A stretch of DNA of 64,000 bases from Anodontia alba (taxonomy: Eukaryota > Mollusca > Bivalvia > Lucinida > Lucinidae), in the NCBI GenBank assembly GCA_964016985.1, contig OZ024830.1:13646295-13710294 (forward strand), written 5' to 3'. The notes under the pieces are model-generated. The model worked only from the letters and a program-made list of their open reading frames with translations, searched no databases and was not told the DNA's origin. Shown here piece by piece: positions 52,501 through 55,740 of the stretch. How positions within the stretch are numbered: the first letter of the stretch is position 1; every line of letters starts with the position of its first letter. The position numbers and the translations under genes are program-made.

Positions 52501-55173
52501 TTTTTCTTATTTCTCCCTGGTAACATTTTTATGGGTACTCATTAGAAGCACCTTATTGAAAAAAAAAAAAAGTATCTTATCTGGAGCTATGCCAAAGTCA
52601 CTATTGCTCAGACCTCAGAAAACATGGGATCTTATTTTGCCAGATAAAAAGGACTATTCAGAAAGAACAGAGGTGCCTCTAATGAGTACCCACAACATAT
52701 GTCTCAGGGAAAAATATCAACACTTTTTTGTCAAAAAAAAAATGCCTTATCTGAAGCTATGCCTTAGTCACTATAGTTCAGACCTCAGAAAACACCATAA
52801 CTTACTTTGCCAGATAAAAAGGACTGTTCAGAAAAGTTTAAAATTTCTTATTTATCTACCAAAACATGGTATGGAATTTAAGCCTTATGGAATGCCATAT
52901 AAACCCAATATCATAGCTACAGATGGTGATTTTTTTTTTTTTGTTTTTTGTTTTTTTGTTGTTGTTGTTTGTTTGTTTGTTTTTTTGTTTTTGTTGTTGT
53001 TTTTTGTATGTTTGTTATTTTTCTTTTTTATTTTTATTTTTTTTTAATAAAAAGCATTTATATTCTTATTTCCTGCTGATACACTTCTACTGAGTACCTA
53101 CACACGTTTTCATGGAACAATAAGAAAAATATTTTTCTGGATACCCCTCTAAAATAAAGCTATATATTTTTTCATGGAAAAATAAAATCACAACACTTTA
53201 TGGAACAAAGTGCATTTTATCAGATATCTAGGTCTCATATTATCTTATTTAGATAGCACAGAGCAAGATGAAATAATAAATACGTAGATAATATGCTTTT
53301 TCAACCAAGAAGTATGGACATTTTTCTTATTTCTCCATGAAAAGGTATGTTAAGGGTACTCATTAGAAGTGCCTTCATAGAGAAAGAAGCACTTCGCCAA
53401 GGTGCTTCTAATGAGCACCCACACCATATGTTTTCATTGAGAAATAAGAAAATATTTCAGGGTTCGCACTAGGATTTCTTTTTCTTTCGCCAACATTTTC
53501 GCCAATTTGATTTTTTTTGTGCCATTTTCTTTAACTTTGAGCCAGATTTTGGCCATTTTTCACCAAAGAATTATCTTGTCAGAAAAAAAGTGTTCATTTA
53601 CTGATTCCTTTTATTGCAGCTCAATAGATTCAAGAGTCAGTATAATGTGAAATGTGTGGGGGTCTTGAAAGTATTTCTTGCACTGATTTTTAAAACTTTT
53701 GCTGTAATTAATTAATTACAATGTCATGAATTAATAATAAGTCTTTGTTTTGCATATCAAATGTTGGACACAAAAATGGAACACTTGACATGGAAACGAA
53801 AGTTCTGAAAAGTGCTGTATAAGCCAATAAATATAATGTTATTAATGTATTATACTGTAAGAGAACAACATAACAATATTCATTTGTACCCTGATAAATG
53901 CGGGGTAAGTTTCTAACACAGCAGGTTTTACTGTTTTAAGGGAGCTAACTGCAACTGACTTAAAAGGGAGTTTACTGCAATTGCTTTACGAGTCTGGTCT
54001 ATGCGAAATGGAATGGGGAACAGCATTTTTTTATGAATCGCGCCAATAAAAAAGAGGGGGCATGCTTATACAATAAGCGGTTAACCAGTACATTGAACAC
54101 CCTTCCGCAAGAAACTTGTAACTGCCAGTCTTGAAGCAGTGGAAGGAGCAAATGACCGTAGCAAATTTATGTGTTTCATAATAAATCGCTACAATCTGTG
54201 GGGATCGAATGCACATCCGGACCATTGGAGACTAATGTGTCTGTCTCCGAGGCATTATTCGTGTTTTTTTTTGTGTTTTTTTTTCGGGACGATGTTCGTT
54301 GATCGCCAAATAAAATTAAGACTCATAAGAAGGTACCGAAACATGCTTAATTAAAGTCGGCATTGTCAAAGTGTACTTACCGCTTTAATAAGCCGAACCG
54401 ATTAATGACAATAATTATTTCTCGTGTAATCAATTTGTTTTCCATCTTTGTGTTTGACATAGGGTTCCACATGATTACATTCTGGGTAAATTTCCGTGAC
54501 GTAGGCGATGCGACTCTGACATTAATTCCTGATTGGTAGTTTTGGCAGAGCATCATGAATATTTAGGATGAAAGGCGTGGAAAGTGGGTGCTGCTACTGT
54601 CAAACTGCGCATCACAGCATGTGACCTTATATCGCTTTCATCAAATTCAGGTTAATTTGATCAGCTACCGTTTTCTGATCGATAATTGAGTTGCTAATTG
54701 GCGAATTATACAATCAAGGAAGGTGCGATAGACACGCGCGACAATTATATGACTCAGTAGTGGGTAATTCAGGTGATATTTTTTTCGCCACTTGTTTTCG
54801 CCAATTTATGATTTTTTGTGCCAAATTTTATTTTTCTGCGCAAATGGCGACAATGGCAATCAGTAACGCGAACCCTGTATTTATCTGATACTCCCTCTTA
54901 TCTAGAGCAATGTAATGTACTGTATTTACCCTAAGTATTTGGACAAATTAAGGCCTTATCATTCAACTCCTAAAATTTAAACAAGTCCTTCTAGCTGCCC
55001 GGTGTGTCTAAAATACTGCTGAATGAGTGGCAGTGTAGATCTGGATCAGATGACATGTTCTGCTGCTTCTGATCTAAGTCTATTAATTGCTCAGGCCCAC
55101 CTGTTCAAATATTTAGTGCATATATGGTAAACACAATCACTTACCTTGTCCCTGAGCAGGAAATCTTAAATTT
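13438..55173 (-). CDS. SYNRG: Gamma-synergin-like gene, 12 exons placed, incomplete at both ends
   Basis: The minus strand encodes a multi-exon protein of about 710 codons over 41.7 kb. Seen: a Met/Gln-rich N-terminus, a charged Gln-rich stretch, an FGEF motif, an EH-like domain, a long Pro/Gln-rich region, then DFADF and FGDL motifs. Known: gamma-synergin binds the ear domain of AP-1 gamma-adaptin (and GGA ears) through DFxDF or psi-G-(P/D/E)-psi motifs and carries one EH domain that binds NPF peptides; it acts in clathrin traffic at the trans-Golgi network and endosomes. Exon order: 55145-55173, 51538-51707, 47596-47678, 41963-42156, 38682-38897, 33129-33317, 30549-30696, 28093-28255, 25842-26471, 21320-21446, 15320-15386, 13438-13553. 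All splice phases join in frame without a stop. The initiation exon and the C-terminus were not found, and phase-neutral exons could have been missed. An EPS15/intersectin relative is less likely because there is only one EH domain and it is not N-terminal. Confidence 0.85.
13647..13893. mobile_element. Foldback MITE, GGGCCCAG family, copy 4
   Basis: Almost identical to copy 3 and only 500 bp away, same orientation, just upstream (in gene sense) of the exon at 13438-13553. The two copies bracket that exon. Confidence 0.88.
13950..14690 (-). mobile_element. tRNA-derived SINE, minus orientation, interrupted by a hAT element
   Basis: Tail and body at 13950-14144 (AGCCCAGTCCACACTGTTAT; CCCTTCTTGACTCAGCAGAA); the tRNA head resumes at 14612 (GATCTTGCAAACCCTAGATA, CTAGTCAGATGCACTACCCA). 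The hAT element occupies the gap. Confidence 0.7.
14153..14603. mobile_element. hAT-type non-autonomous element, copy 1, 8-bp target duplication
   Basis: Ends TAAGGCTGGC and GCCAGCCTTA form the inverted repeat, flanked by AAATTTAT at 14145-14152 and 14604-14611. The 451-bp body includes GATAATCGAT motifs and a nested foldback (about 14285-14510) with the CTGTAGACC-type hairpin core. It has no coding capacity. It sits inside a SINE. Confidence 0.88.
15320..15386 (-). CDS. SYNRG: Gamma-synergin exon with an FGDL motif
   Basis: Acceptor TAATTTCAG and donor GTAAGTG bound 67 nt (one base carried in, two carried out). It reads SFGDLMSDVKNERRSSVKDQ. FGDL also fits psi-G-(P/D/E)-psi. The basic RRSS step could be a phosphorylation site, which is inference. 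Both junctions are in frame. Confidence 0.75.
15978..16115. mobile_element. Foldback, TTTGACATTTCATGCAAATT family
   Basis: Central AATTTGACATTTCATACACA, TTGTCTCCAATGGAGACAAT, then GCATGAAATGACAGGTCCTG, CTGGGAAAAATAAG and CATCTGCTGAATTAG. Other pieces of this family lie at 725-870, 5110-5230, 7975-8105, 11918-12005, 12400-12535, 21480-21545 and 30718-30845. Confidence 0.75.
16440..17220 (+). repeat. Pearl-like core units, edges unclear
   Basis: Units with GGGCCTTCTAGTTTCAGACA, AAGATTTTTAACGTTTTTCC and TATAATATGAACAATCTTGG repeat about every 130-190 bp. I could not fix either end. Confidence 0.55.
17433..17710. mobile_element. GTGGGTACTC-family foldbacks, two adjacent copies
   Basis: Arms of the form TTATTTCTCCACAAAAACGT with ATGTTGTGTGTACTCACTGG, and their complement, at 17433-17530; a second copy at 17570-17700 with CCATGGAAACCTATGTTGTG. 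TATCTAGAGC follows, as in other copies. Confidence 0.75.
17775..18125. mobile_element. MITE with TACCGTATTCGA ends, holding a nested foldback
   Basis: Left TACCGTATTCGATTTAATTA and right TAATTAGGTCGAATACGGTA are inverted. A GTGGGTACTC-family foldback (17868-17975) is nested inside. A partial relative (GTAATTTTGAAAGACCTAGG) lies at 13320-13390. Confidence 0.75.
17868..17975. mobile_element. GTGGGTACTC-family foldback, near-perfect palindrome
   Basis: CTTTATAAAGGCATATGTTG, TGGGTACTCATTTGAATTGC, then CATCGACTTGTCGATG at the centre and the full complement. Arms of roughly 50 bp with very few mismatches. Half of a like copy lies at 13155-13270. Confidence 0.82.
18640..19345. other. Non-coding stretch between elements
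   Basis: A TCTAAAAGGAAAGAA-type foldback (18770-18900), a short ATT run (19220-19240) and unassigned AT-rich sequence with CTTAACATAAAGCCCTTCCA, which recurs at 45190-45230 next to another pearl-like start. Confidence 0.5.
19346..21035 (+). mobile_element. Pearl-like element, CGGGGCATTATACGCCCG type
   Basis: Start AACAAGAGCTCCGCCAAGCG, GGGCATTATACGCCCG; end hairpin CGTGCCGTTTTTCAAACGGG with CGTATAAA after a GGACGGACAGACAGACG tract. About six units of some 155 bp (key words GGGGCATAACTCTGCTAATA and TCAGCTTGATTGGATGTAAA) fill 20020-20960. Confidence 0.78.
21320..21446 (-). CDS. SYNRG: Gamma-synergin exon with a DFADF adaptor-ear motif
   Basis: Acceptor ATTTGTAG and donor GTAAAG bound 127 nt (phase 0 in, one base out). 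It reads LPPAGVPQGMIGMTAMTTEE and then DDFADFQAAPP. DFxDF is the signature gamma-ear ligand of gamma-synergin. The frame stays open past the donor into an intronic repeat (EPAHDK type), but the GTAAAG donor gives the phase that the next exon needs. Confidence 0.84.
21788..22003. mobile_element. Shared-core MITE, ACC(A/G)TAATAACCC ends
   Basis: Left TTACTGTAATAACCCTAAGT; core CATCAGATGCCACAAAATGC with TGATCAGGGTCTACACTG; right end AGTAAATACGGTA. Relatives with similar ends at 26655-26850, 50393-50552 and 54920-55132. Confidence 0.72.
22151..23192. mobile_element. Pogo-like non-autonomous element of about 1 kb
   Basis: Left CAGTGTAACCTCGATATGTT and right TTCGAGATAACGGGATGCAC with CTG and TA are diverged inverted ends of the same style as the 323-bp element. 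Further GTTCGAGATAAGC and CTTCGATGTAAGTGG motifs lie just inside. The body has no open frame. Confidence 0.65.
23366..23673 (+). mobile_element. tRNA-derived SINE, best full-length copy
   Basis: The head has an A box (TGGCTCAGTTGG) and a B box (GGTTCAACCCC) with matching GGCCTC/CGAGGTC arms, so it is a tRNA-like promoter. The body runs through ACATTCTTTCTTGGAGATTG and CTTCCGCTGATTCAAGAAGG to the tail GGGCCGTAAAACCTCAACAC and an A-rich end. RNA polymerase III transcription is expected for the family. Confidence 0.85.
23825..24618 (+). repeat. Pearl-like array, four units of about 165 bp
   Basis: Units with TATGACCTTGACCTTGAGGT, GAATAAAACTTTGGAACTGT and CATCATATGGTTTGGAAAAT. End AATAGTTCTTCCTGGACTTG, GTCCAGGCAAGCTAAAAA (hairpin). 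Confidence 0.68.
24968..25112. mobile_element. Foldback with ATCATTGATGTTCAGTGGAG ends
   Basis: The right end reads CTGTCATCACTGAAAATCAG and TGATTGAT, a worn complement of the left; inner GAGGGTCCAACG and GCGGTGGACCCT also pair. Confidence 0.6.
25842..26471 (-). CDS. SYNRG: Gamma-synergin exon, long Pro/Gln-rich region with a coding minisatellite
   Basis: Acceptor TTTTTTTTTTCAG and donor GTATTG bound 630 nt, exactly 210 codons, phase 0 at both ends. After NNYQIVSVDILSRCPHPP it is almost all Pro, Gln, Gly and Ala. Units of the type QQGLPAQVPPVA repeat about every 12 codons; three at 26150-26265 are nearly identical and 5 to 6 more are diverged (for example QQGLPTQGPPIT). The region should be disordered. 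In other frames it gives long open shadows. Confidence 0.85.
26145..26270 (-). repeat. 36-bp coding minisatellite within the Pro/Gln exon
   Basis: Three nearly identical 36-bp units (plus strand word GGTGGGACCTGTGCTGGCAG) with diverged units on both sides out to about 25960. Each encodes 12 residues, so unit gain or loss keeps the frame. Confidence 0.88.
26932..27293. mobile_element. Pogo-like MITE holding a nested foldback
   Basis: Left CAGTCAAACTTCAATGGCTC and right GAGCTATTGAGGTTCAACTG are inverted. TA precedes the left end. A GTGGGTACTC-family foldback (27073-27165) splits the body. Confidence 0.7.
27371..27820. mobile_element. hAT-type non-autonomous element, copy 2, 8-bp target duplication
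   Basis: 450 bp, same orientation and same nested foldback as the copy at 14153. Ends TAATGCTGGC and ACCAGCCTTA, flanked by ATCACAAC at 27363-27370 and 27821-27828. An 8-bp duplication is the hAT rule. Confidence 0.9.
28093..28255 (-). CDS. SYNRG: Gamma-synergin exon, second half of the EH domain
   Basis: Acceptor TATTTCAG and donor GTAACT bound 163 nt, with one base in and phase 0 out. It contains LYPILMLSGLPKELMGHIW, then NKVTPGQLIKAELYQML and ends IALAQ. The SGLP-x5-IW-x-L segment, the TPG turn and the closing hydrophobic helix are the EH hallmarks. This is the best evidence for the gene's identity: the TPG-x-L-x-K-x-ELY spelling is that of gamma-synergin rather than EPS15 or EHD. A calcium-binding loop of the EPS15 type is not evident. 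Confidence 0.87.
28273..28492. mobile_element. Shared-core MITE, TTAACCCTTTCA ends, copy 2
   Basis: Ends TTAACCCTTTCACTCCTGAG and AAGGCTGAAAGAGTTAA. Core TAGATCCTGATGAGATGGCT / CATCTGGATCTACACTGTTT. It starts 18 bp upstream of the EH-domain exon's acceptor end (28255). Confidence 0.8.
28576..28790. mobile_element. Foldback, TTTGACATTTCATGCAAATT family
   Basis: CAGAAAATAAGATTAGACAT, GTCATGCAAATTGTCTCCTC, AGGAGACAATTTGCATGACA and TGTCTGATCTTATTTTCTGG make a long hairpin with about 45-bp arms. Confidence 0.8.
29395..29515. mobile_element. GTGGGTACTC-family foldback
   Basis: TTATTTCTCCATGAAAATAT with ATGTTGTGGGTACTTGTTAG and a worn complement (GTTCTAACGAGAACGCATGA, CATATGTTTTGTG). Confidence 0.7.
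29676..29925. repeat. 87-bp tandem repeat, about 2.8 copies
   Basis: Units from CATTAAATATACTGCCAAAA to TTAAACATTAATGACATTAA recur with only a few changes. Because 87 is divisible by three, all frames stay open; no coding role is implied. Confidence 0.88.
30334..30541. mobile_element. Shared-core MITE, TTAACCCTTG(T)CC ends, next to a splice donor
   Basis: Ends GTTAACCCTGGCCTTGCTGA and TTCAGCAGGGCAAGGGTTAA. Core GTAGATCCAGATCAGTTGGC with GAACTGGTCTGGAACTGCAC. The right end stops at 30541, and the donor of the EH exon occupies 30542-30548. Confidence 0.82.
30549..30696 (-). CDS. SYNRG: Gamma-synergin exon, first half of the EH domain
   Basis: Acceptor TTTTTCAG and donor GTAAGTG bound 148 nt (phase 1 in, two bases out). 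A basic Pro-rich lead is followed by PPKPPPWLSDETLLPEIYK, which fits the first helix of a gamma-synergin-type EH domain. A foldback element of the TTAACCCTTG family ends about seven bases beyond the exon border, so only the donor itself separates exon and transposon. Confidence 0.82.
30870..32445 (+). mobile_element. Pearl-like element with eight regular 157-bp units
   Basis: Start GGATGCCCCCGCCAAATGCC; end TAGGCGGGGGCATAGC, an inverted match. Units beginning ATGGCCCGGACACAGTTAAC repeat every 155-162 bp from about 31042 to 32310 with few differences, then a GACGGACGGACGGACAGGCG tract. A 67-bp LINE tail is inserted near the start. Confidence 0.82.
30939..31005 (+). mobile_element. 67-bp LINE 3' tail insertion with a 9-bp target duplication
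   Basis: The insert carries GATGTTGCCCCTGTACCTGC and TCCGATTATGATATATGATG, the same 3' end as the RTE-like LINE at 42.7-44.0 kb. It is flanked by TATATGTAA at 30930-30938 and 31006-31014. It sits inside the first part of the pearl-like element at 30870. Confidence 0.8.
32626..32948. mobile_element. Pogo/Tigger-like MITE, TA duplication
   Basis: Ends CAGTTGACTCTCGCTATCTC and GAGATAACGAGAGTCGACTG are near-perfect inverted repeats. TA flanks both ends (32624-32625, 32949-32950). 323 bp, non-coding, with an internal GAGAAATTTCTC-type small palindrome. Confidence 0.85.
33129..33317 (-). CDS. SYNRG: Gamma-synergin exon, His/Lys-rich linker ahead of the EH domain
   Basis: Acceptor TTTGACAG and donor GTAAGA bound 189 nt (phase 1 in, phase 1 out). 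It opens with LEKMMFECSDLKAPQKAKLF, continues with a His/Gln-rich linker and ends with TEELSDLFIQE. No catalytic motif is visible. Its frame continuity with both neighbours is the main support. Confidence 0.78.
33459..34817 (+). mobile_element. Pearl-like element, CTCAGGTGAGC type
   Basis: Start AACAAGAGGCTCACCAGCCA and CACCTGAGTGAAAC; end GCTCATCCTGACCATAGCTC and AGGTGAGCTAAAAA after a GATGGACAGATGGACAAATA tract. Core units are diverged (AATTTGGTGGAAATTTGCC-type words). Confidence 0.72.
35392..35706 (-). mobile_element. tRNA-derived SINE, minus orientation
   Basis: Tail ATTTACAGCCCAGTCAACCC, body GACAACTGCCCTTTTTGAAT, head CACCAGTCGGACGCACGTCC followed by AACTGAGCCACCGATG. A short duplication of CATGATCAATCTC-type sequence lies at 35580-35610. 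Confidence 0.8.
35790..37280 (+). mobile_element. Pearl-like element, about eight core units
   Basis: Units with AAAATGGACAAATAAAGGAA, GCATGAGGATGCTGATTCTC and CCCAATGTTTGTACCAAATT repeat about every 150-160 bp. It ends with ACACACAGACAGACACACAC and the hairpin TACCCCTCATACTTCCTATG, CAGGGGGTATTA. Confidence 0.72.
37790..38092. mobile_element. Two adjoining foldbacks (TCTAAAAGGAAAGAA type, CAGCTGAGCATGAA type)
   Basis: First: GGGTCTATTCTAAAAGGAAA, GAATTAGCTCCTAAGGGGAG and complement CTTTCCTTTTAGAGTAGACC. Second: AGAGAAATTTTCATGCTCAA to AGCTCAGCTGAGTTGAGCAT. Other pieces of the first type: 4480-4580, 18770-18900, 25560-25610, 40010-40090 and 40535-40700. Confidence 0.7.
38214..38455 (+). mobile_element. 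SINE body without its tRNA head
   Basis: It starts at GCAACATTCTTTCGTGGAGA and runs to AAAACCTCAACACAGACAAA. The A and B boxes are missing, so it is a 5'-truncated copy. Confidence 0.78.
38467..38630. mobile_element. Foldback, TTTGACATTTCATGCAAATT family, central deletion
   Basis: Ends TGCTGGGTAAATATTTCAGC, AGATGACATTTTG and ATTAGTTTGTCATCTGCTGA are kept; the centre reads AGAATCTGACGAAGTGTCAT. Confidence 0.72.
38682..38897 (-). CDS. SYNRG: Gamma-synergin exon with an FGEF adaptor-ear motif
   Basis: Acceptor TTTGCAG and donor GTAGAC bound 216 nt (phase 1 in, phase 1 out). Near its start it reads PPEPDSSDNNFGEFLSS. FGEF fits the gamma-ear/GAE binding consensus psi-G-(P/D/E)-psi, with acidic residues just before it. 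The rest is Ser/Thr/Pro/Gln-rich and presumably disordered, ending in the basic run PPKKDKK. Confidence 0.83.
39205..39345. mobile_element. Large palindrome with GACACCCATATCAGC arms
   Basis: CCAACCCGAGACACCCATAT with CAGCAGGAGGGC pairs with GCCCTCGGGCTGATATGGGT and GTCTTGGGTTGATATGA; outer arms TGGCAATTTTCATATCATAC and ATGACAATTGCCATA also pair. Related sequence (GGTCACATGGGTGATACGGC) precedes it at 38950-39160. Confidence 0.75.
39707..39927. mobile_element. Foldback MITE, GGGCCCAG family, copy 5
   Basis: CAGGGCCCAGTTGTTCAAAG to GAACAACTGGGCCCAG. One arm of the central palindrome (about 25 bp) is deleted. Confidence 0.87.
40122..40367. mobile_element. Foldback MITE, GGGCCCAG family, copy 6
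   Basis: Reverse orientation to copy 5, about 195 bp from it. Centre AGCTTTTGCATTGCAAAAGC; right end worn to ATTGGGTCCTG. Confidence 0.85.
40715..41900 (+). mobile_element. Pearl-like element, GTGACCTCTAGAGTGTTAAC units
   Basis: Start AACAAGTGGGCCATGAAGGC. Units with TGACCTAGAAATCATCAAGA, AAGATTCATGATGAT and GTGACCTCTAGAGTGTTAAC repeat; end GATCACAACAGCCCAAAAAT. It finishes about 60 bp from the exon at 41963. Confidence 0.68.
41963..42156 (-). CDS. SYNRG: Gamma-synergin exon, charged Gln-rich helical segment
   Basis: Acceptor TTTGCAG and donor GTATAT bound 194 nt; the first base completes an Arg codon begun in the previous exon and the exon ends with one base. It contains KSEEQIRKERQYQQQRDKLK, which should form a charged helix, then a Gly/Lys-rich linker with DPNKLVDSIFG. 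Vertebrate gamma-synergin has a similar EEQ/RKR/QQ-rich block after its Met-rich start. The donor runs straight into a TA-repeat. Confidence 0.8.
42178..42424. mobile_element. Shared-core MITE, ACC(A/G)TAATAA(C)CC ends
   Basis: Left TACTGTAATAATCCAAAG and right TTAGGGTAAATATGGTA are inverted ends. The core is the hairpin AGTGTAGACCCAGATCAGAT / CATCTGATCTGGGTCTACAC. GACAGACCTGAGCAAACA is duplicated. It starts 22 bp from the exon at 41963-42156. Confidence 0.78.
42735..44012 (+). pseudogene. RTE-like LINE, 3' part, reverse transcriptase to C-terminus, many breaks
   Basis: Broken plus-strand frames give DLEKAFDRVPRKVIWWALRK, a box like VHQGSVLSPLLF and YANDLVII (an YxDD-type box), then KIMICGTG, then CAVCRTGVGSKSIFCNGS with WVHKK (a PHD-like Cys/His cluster), then VEPDKLEVVASFCYLGDMLS, and near the end RRLHCYGHVECSN and KRGPGRPKM. 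This order (RT, thumb with zinc cluster, R-x-R-W-x-GH, GRP) is typical of RTE-like LINEs. Stops and shifts occur throughout 42770-43050 and at 43560-43750. The 3' end reads TCCGATTATGATATGATG. Confidence 0.82.
43897..44418 (+). repeat. Tandem duplication of about 260 bp across the LINE 3' end
   Basis: The stretch from CACACCTGGACATCTGGTGT (about 43899) through the LINE tail to TTTGAATAAACTTGGTA (44157) is repeated almost unchanged at about 44160-44418. Each copy joins the LINE 3' end to the start of pearl-like sequence (ACATTTTGAGAAAATGACTT), so the duplication came after the LINE-pearl junction. Confidence 0.85.
44419..44727 (+). repeat. Pearl-like element, 3' portion
   Basis: Core-repeat sequence of the ATATATGGGCATGGC type, then a GATGGATGGCCGACAACAGA tail and the end GCTCATCCTGAGCCTTCAGC with CTCAGGTGAGC. 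The end is shared with the elements ending at 34817 and 47538. Confidence 0.6.
45287..47538 (+). mobile_element. Pearl-like element, CTCAGGTGAGC type, 2.25 kb
   Basis: Start AACAAGAGGCCCACAGGCCA, CACCTGAGTGAAAC; two core types: TTTTTAGCTCTGGCGGCCAT units (about 145 bp) at 45550-46160 and longer units (about 350 bp) with CATATATGGGCATGGCGGCC and GAGGCTTCAGAGGAGAAGTC at 46440-47440. End GCTCATCCTGAGCATAGCTC and AGGTGAGCTAATAAA. It ends about 58 bp from the exon at 47596. Confidence 0.76.
47596..47678 (-). CDS. SYNRG: Gamma-synergin exon, MMGMRMGP segment
   Basis: Acceptor TTACAG and donor GTATCT bound 83 nt, entering in phase 0 and leaving with two bases (CG). It reads MMGMRMGPTGAPPAYNK and ends in the basic stretch QNRKR. 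This links the Met-rich part to the charged coiled-coil-like segment of the next exon. The donor is weaker than those of the neighbouring exons. Confidence 0.8.
47841..49395 (-). repeat. Pearl-like array of about 145-bp units, split by a SINE
   Basis: Starts AATAAGAGCTACCATTGGAC. Units carry AAAATCACTGGACTGTGAAA, TAGGTCACTGTGACCTACAT and CTCATAATCTGAAAGTATGA. The SINE at 48595-48853 interrupts them. No microsatellite tail is evident. The strand is nominal. Confidence 0.68.
48595..48853 (-). mobile_element. tRNA-derived SINE, minus orientation, inside a pearl-like array
   Basis: Tail TTTTACGGCCCAATCAACCC, B box complement GTTGAACCCGCGACC, head CTCCAGTCGCA. It interrupts the roughly 145-bp tandem units at 47.84-49.35 kb, which continue on both sides. 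Confidence 0.82.
50085..50293. mobile_element. Shared-core MITE, TTAACCCTTGTCC ends, copy 2
   Basis: Ends TTAACCCTTGTCCTACTGAA and TTCAGCAGGACTAGGGTTAA. Core hairpin GATCCAGATCAGTTGGCTTC / GAAGCCAACTGACCTGGATC, nearly perfect. Confidence 0.83.
50695..50908. mobile_element. Shared-core MITE, TTAACCCTTGTCC ends, copy 3
   Basis: Left TTAACCTTGTCATGCTGAAT; core as in copy 2; right GTTTAGCAAGAGAAGGATTAA. It follows a related unit at 50550-50690. Confidence 0.78.
51188..51482 (+). repeat. Single-unit pearl-like remnant
   Basis: Start AATAAGAGCTGTCGCAGGAC; near the end ACCAATGCTGACGCCAACAC and CATACAGGCAACCTAAAAAG, echoing the end at 24.6 kb. It ends about 55 bp from the exon at 51538. Confidence 0.55.
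51538..51707 (-). CDS. SYNRG: Gamma-synergin exon, Met/Gln/Pro-rich N-terminal region
   Basis: Acceptor TACAG and donor GTAAGCT bound 170 nt. The first two bases complete a Gly codon with the microexon and the exon ends in phase 0. It encodes FGMMQGGPQFVQPGMQQF followed by an imperfect repeat of the type HGQPMMPQSQPMMSHGQ. Methionine, glutamine and proline dominate and no folded domain is visible. Low-complexity Met/Gln-rich sequence at this place is typical of gamma-synergin. Confidence 0.8.
51954..52203. mobile_element. Foldback MITE, GGGCCCAG family, copy 7
   Basis: Subfamily variant with AGCTTTTGCAAATGCAAAAG at the centre and TGTTAGCTGTTCC in one arm, resembling copy 1 more than copies 3 to 5. 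Confidence 0.85.
52496..52845. mobile_element. GTGGGTACTC-family foldback with a duplicated insert
   Basis: Arms at 52500-52555 and 52670-52715. Between them and again after them (52573-52670 and 52743-52840) stands a roughly 100-bp direct repeat beginning TATCTTATCTGGAGCTATGC and ending GATAAAAAGGACT. Confidence 0.7.
52928..53045. repeat. T-rich low-complexity tract
   Basis: About 115 bp of T with scattered G (TTTG and TTG steps). Similar tracts lie at 1307-1342, 4088-4145 and 44770-44860. On the minus strand this is an A-rich run such as retrotransposon tails leave. Confidence 0.85.
53315..53457. mobile_element. GTGGGTACTC-family foldback, split by the 5-bp-duplication element
   Basis: Arms TTTCTCCATGAAAAGGTATG, GGGTACTCATTAGAAGTGCC and complement CTTCTAATGAGCACCCACAC. 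The right tail continues after 54882. Confidence 0.75.
53458..54877. mobile_element. hAT-like non-autonomous element with 5-bp target duplication
   Basis: Ends CAGGGTTCGC and GCGAACCCTG, each followed by CGCCAA/TTGGCG-type subterminal sequence (TTTCGCCAA on both sides). TATTT lies on both flanks (53453-53457, 54878-54882). The element split a foldback of the GTGGGTACTC family, whose tail resumes as ATCTGATACTCCCTC at 54882. It contains a diverged SINE at 54060-54245. Confidence 0.78.
54060..54245 (-). mobile_element. Old, diverged SINE inside the 5-bp-duplication element
   Basis: GCGGTTAACCAGTACATTGA, then GAAACTTGTAACTGCCAGTC and GAAGCAGTGGAAGG follow the SINE body in order, and ATCGAATGCACATCCGGACC fits a worn tRNA head. 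Confidence 0.6.
55145..55173 (-). CDS. SYNRG: Gamma-synergin exon, 29 nt microexon near the N-terminus
   Basis: Acceptor CTTTCAG lies at 55174-55180 and donor GTAAGT follows the low end. The exon begins with one base that finishes a codon and ends with one base (G). It reads NLRFPAQGQ. The FP-A/V step followed by Gly/Gln resembles the start of the conserved N-terminal region of vertebrate gamma-synergin. An upstream exon ending in phase 2 must exist but was not found. Confidence 0.7.
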
Positions 55174-55449
55174 CTGAAAGGGAAACAATTTAATTTAGTG
55201 TATGTGTATATACATGTATATGGTTAAACATAAATACTTGAAATTCCGAGGCCAGTCATTCAAAGCTTTATTATAAGGATCATTCAAGAACTGCTGCCAA
55301 CAGACTTCATAATGAATTTAATAAAAGGTAGGTAAATAACTCATCTAAAATCCTTCAATGTAATATCTGCTGCTTTCAATTACTGACTTATACATGCTCT
55401 AATGAGTATGGTATTACATAGCTCGTTATACCAAATTCTTACAACTGCA

Positions 55450-55740
55450 CTGACACCAATGATGTCACCAGAGGGCAATATTACCTACAGTGTAAGGTTA
55501 ATATTGCAGGGAAACCTGATAGAATATTACTCTGCATGTGAAAAGTGCTTACTGACGTGATTTCAGAGGGTAATATTACTTGCAAGGGTAATATTACAGG
55601 GTAACATGACAGAATATTACCCTGCACATGATCAGATATGCTCTTGACCAATGAGATTTCTGATATAGCTTATTAATAAGAATATTAATGAGGTATGCCA
55701 GTAATAATCTGTAATGTACCCTTTAGATGACGTCATCTTC
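55450..55740. repeat. Repeated GGTAATATTAC palindromic words
   Basis: GGCAATATTACCTACAGTGT, AAGGTTAATATTGCAGGG, GAGGGTAATATTACTTGCAA, GGGTAATATTACAGGGTAAC and ATTACCCTGCACATG recur over 180 bp. Each unit is itself near-palindromic. I do not recognise the parent element. Confidence 0.6.

Noticed and set aside
52556..53047. 163-codon plus-strand frame ending in a Phe/Val run
   Set aside because: It covers a foldback, a duplicated insert and a T-rich tract; no protein family is recognisable.
54060..54354. Small plus- and minus-strand ORFs at 54.0-54.4 kb
   Set aside because: They overlap a worn SINE inside a non-autonomous DNA element.
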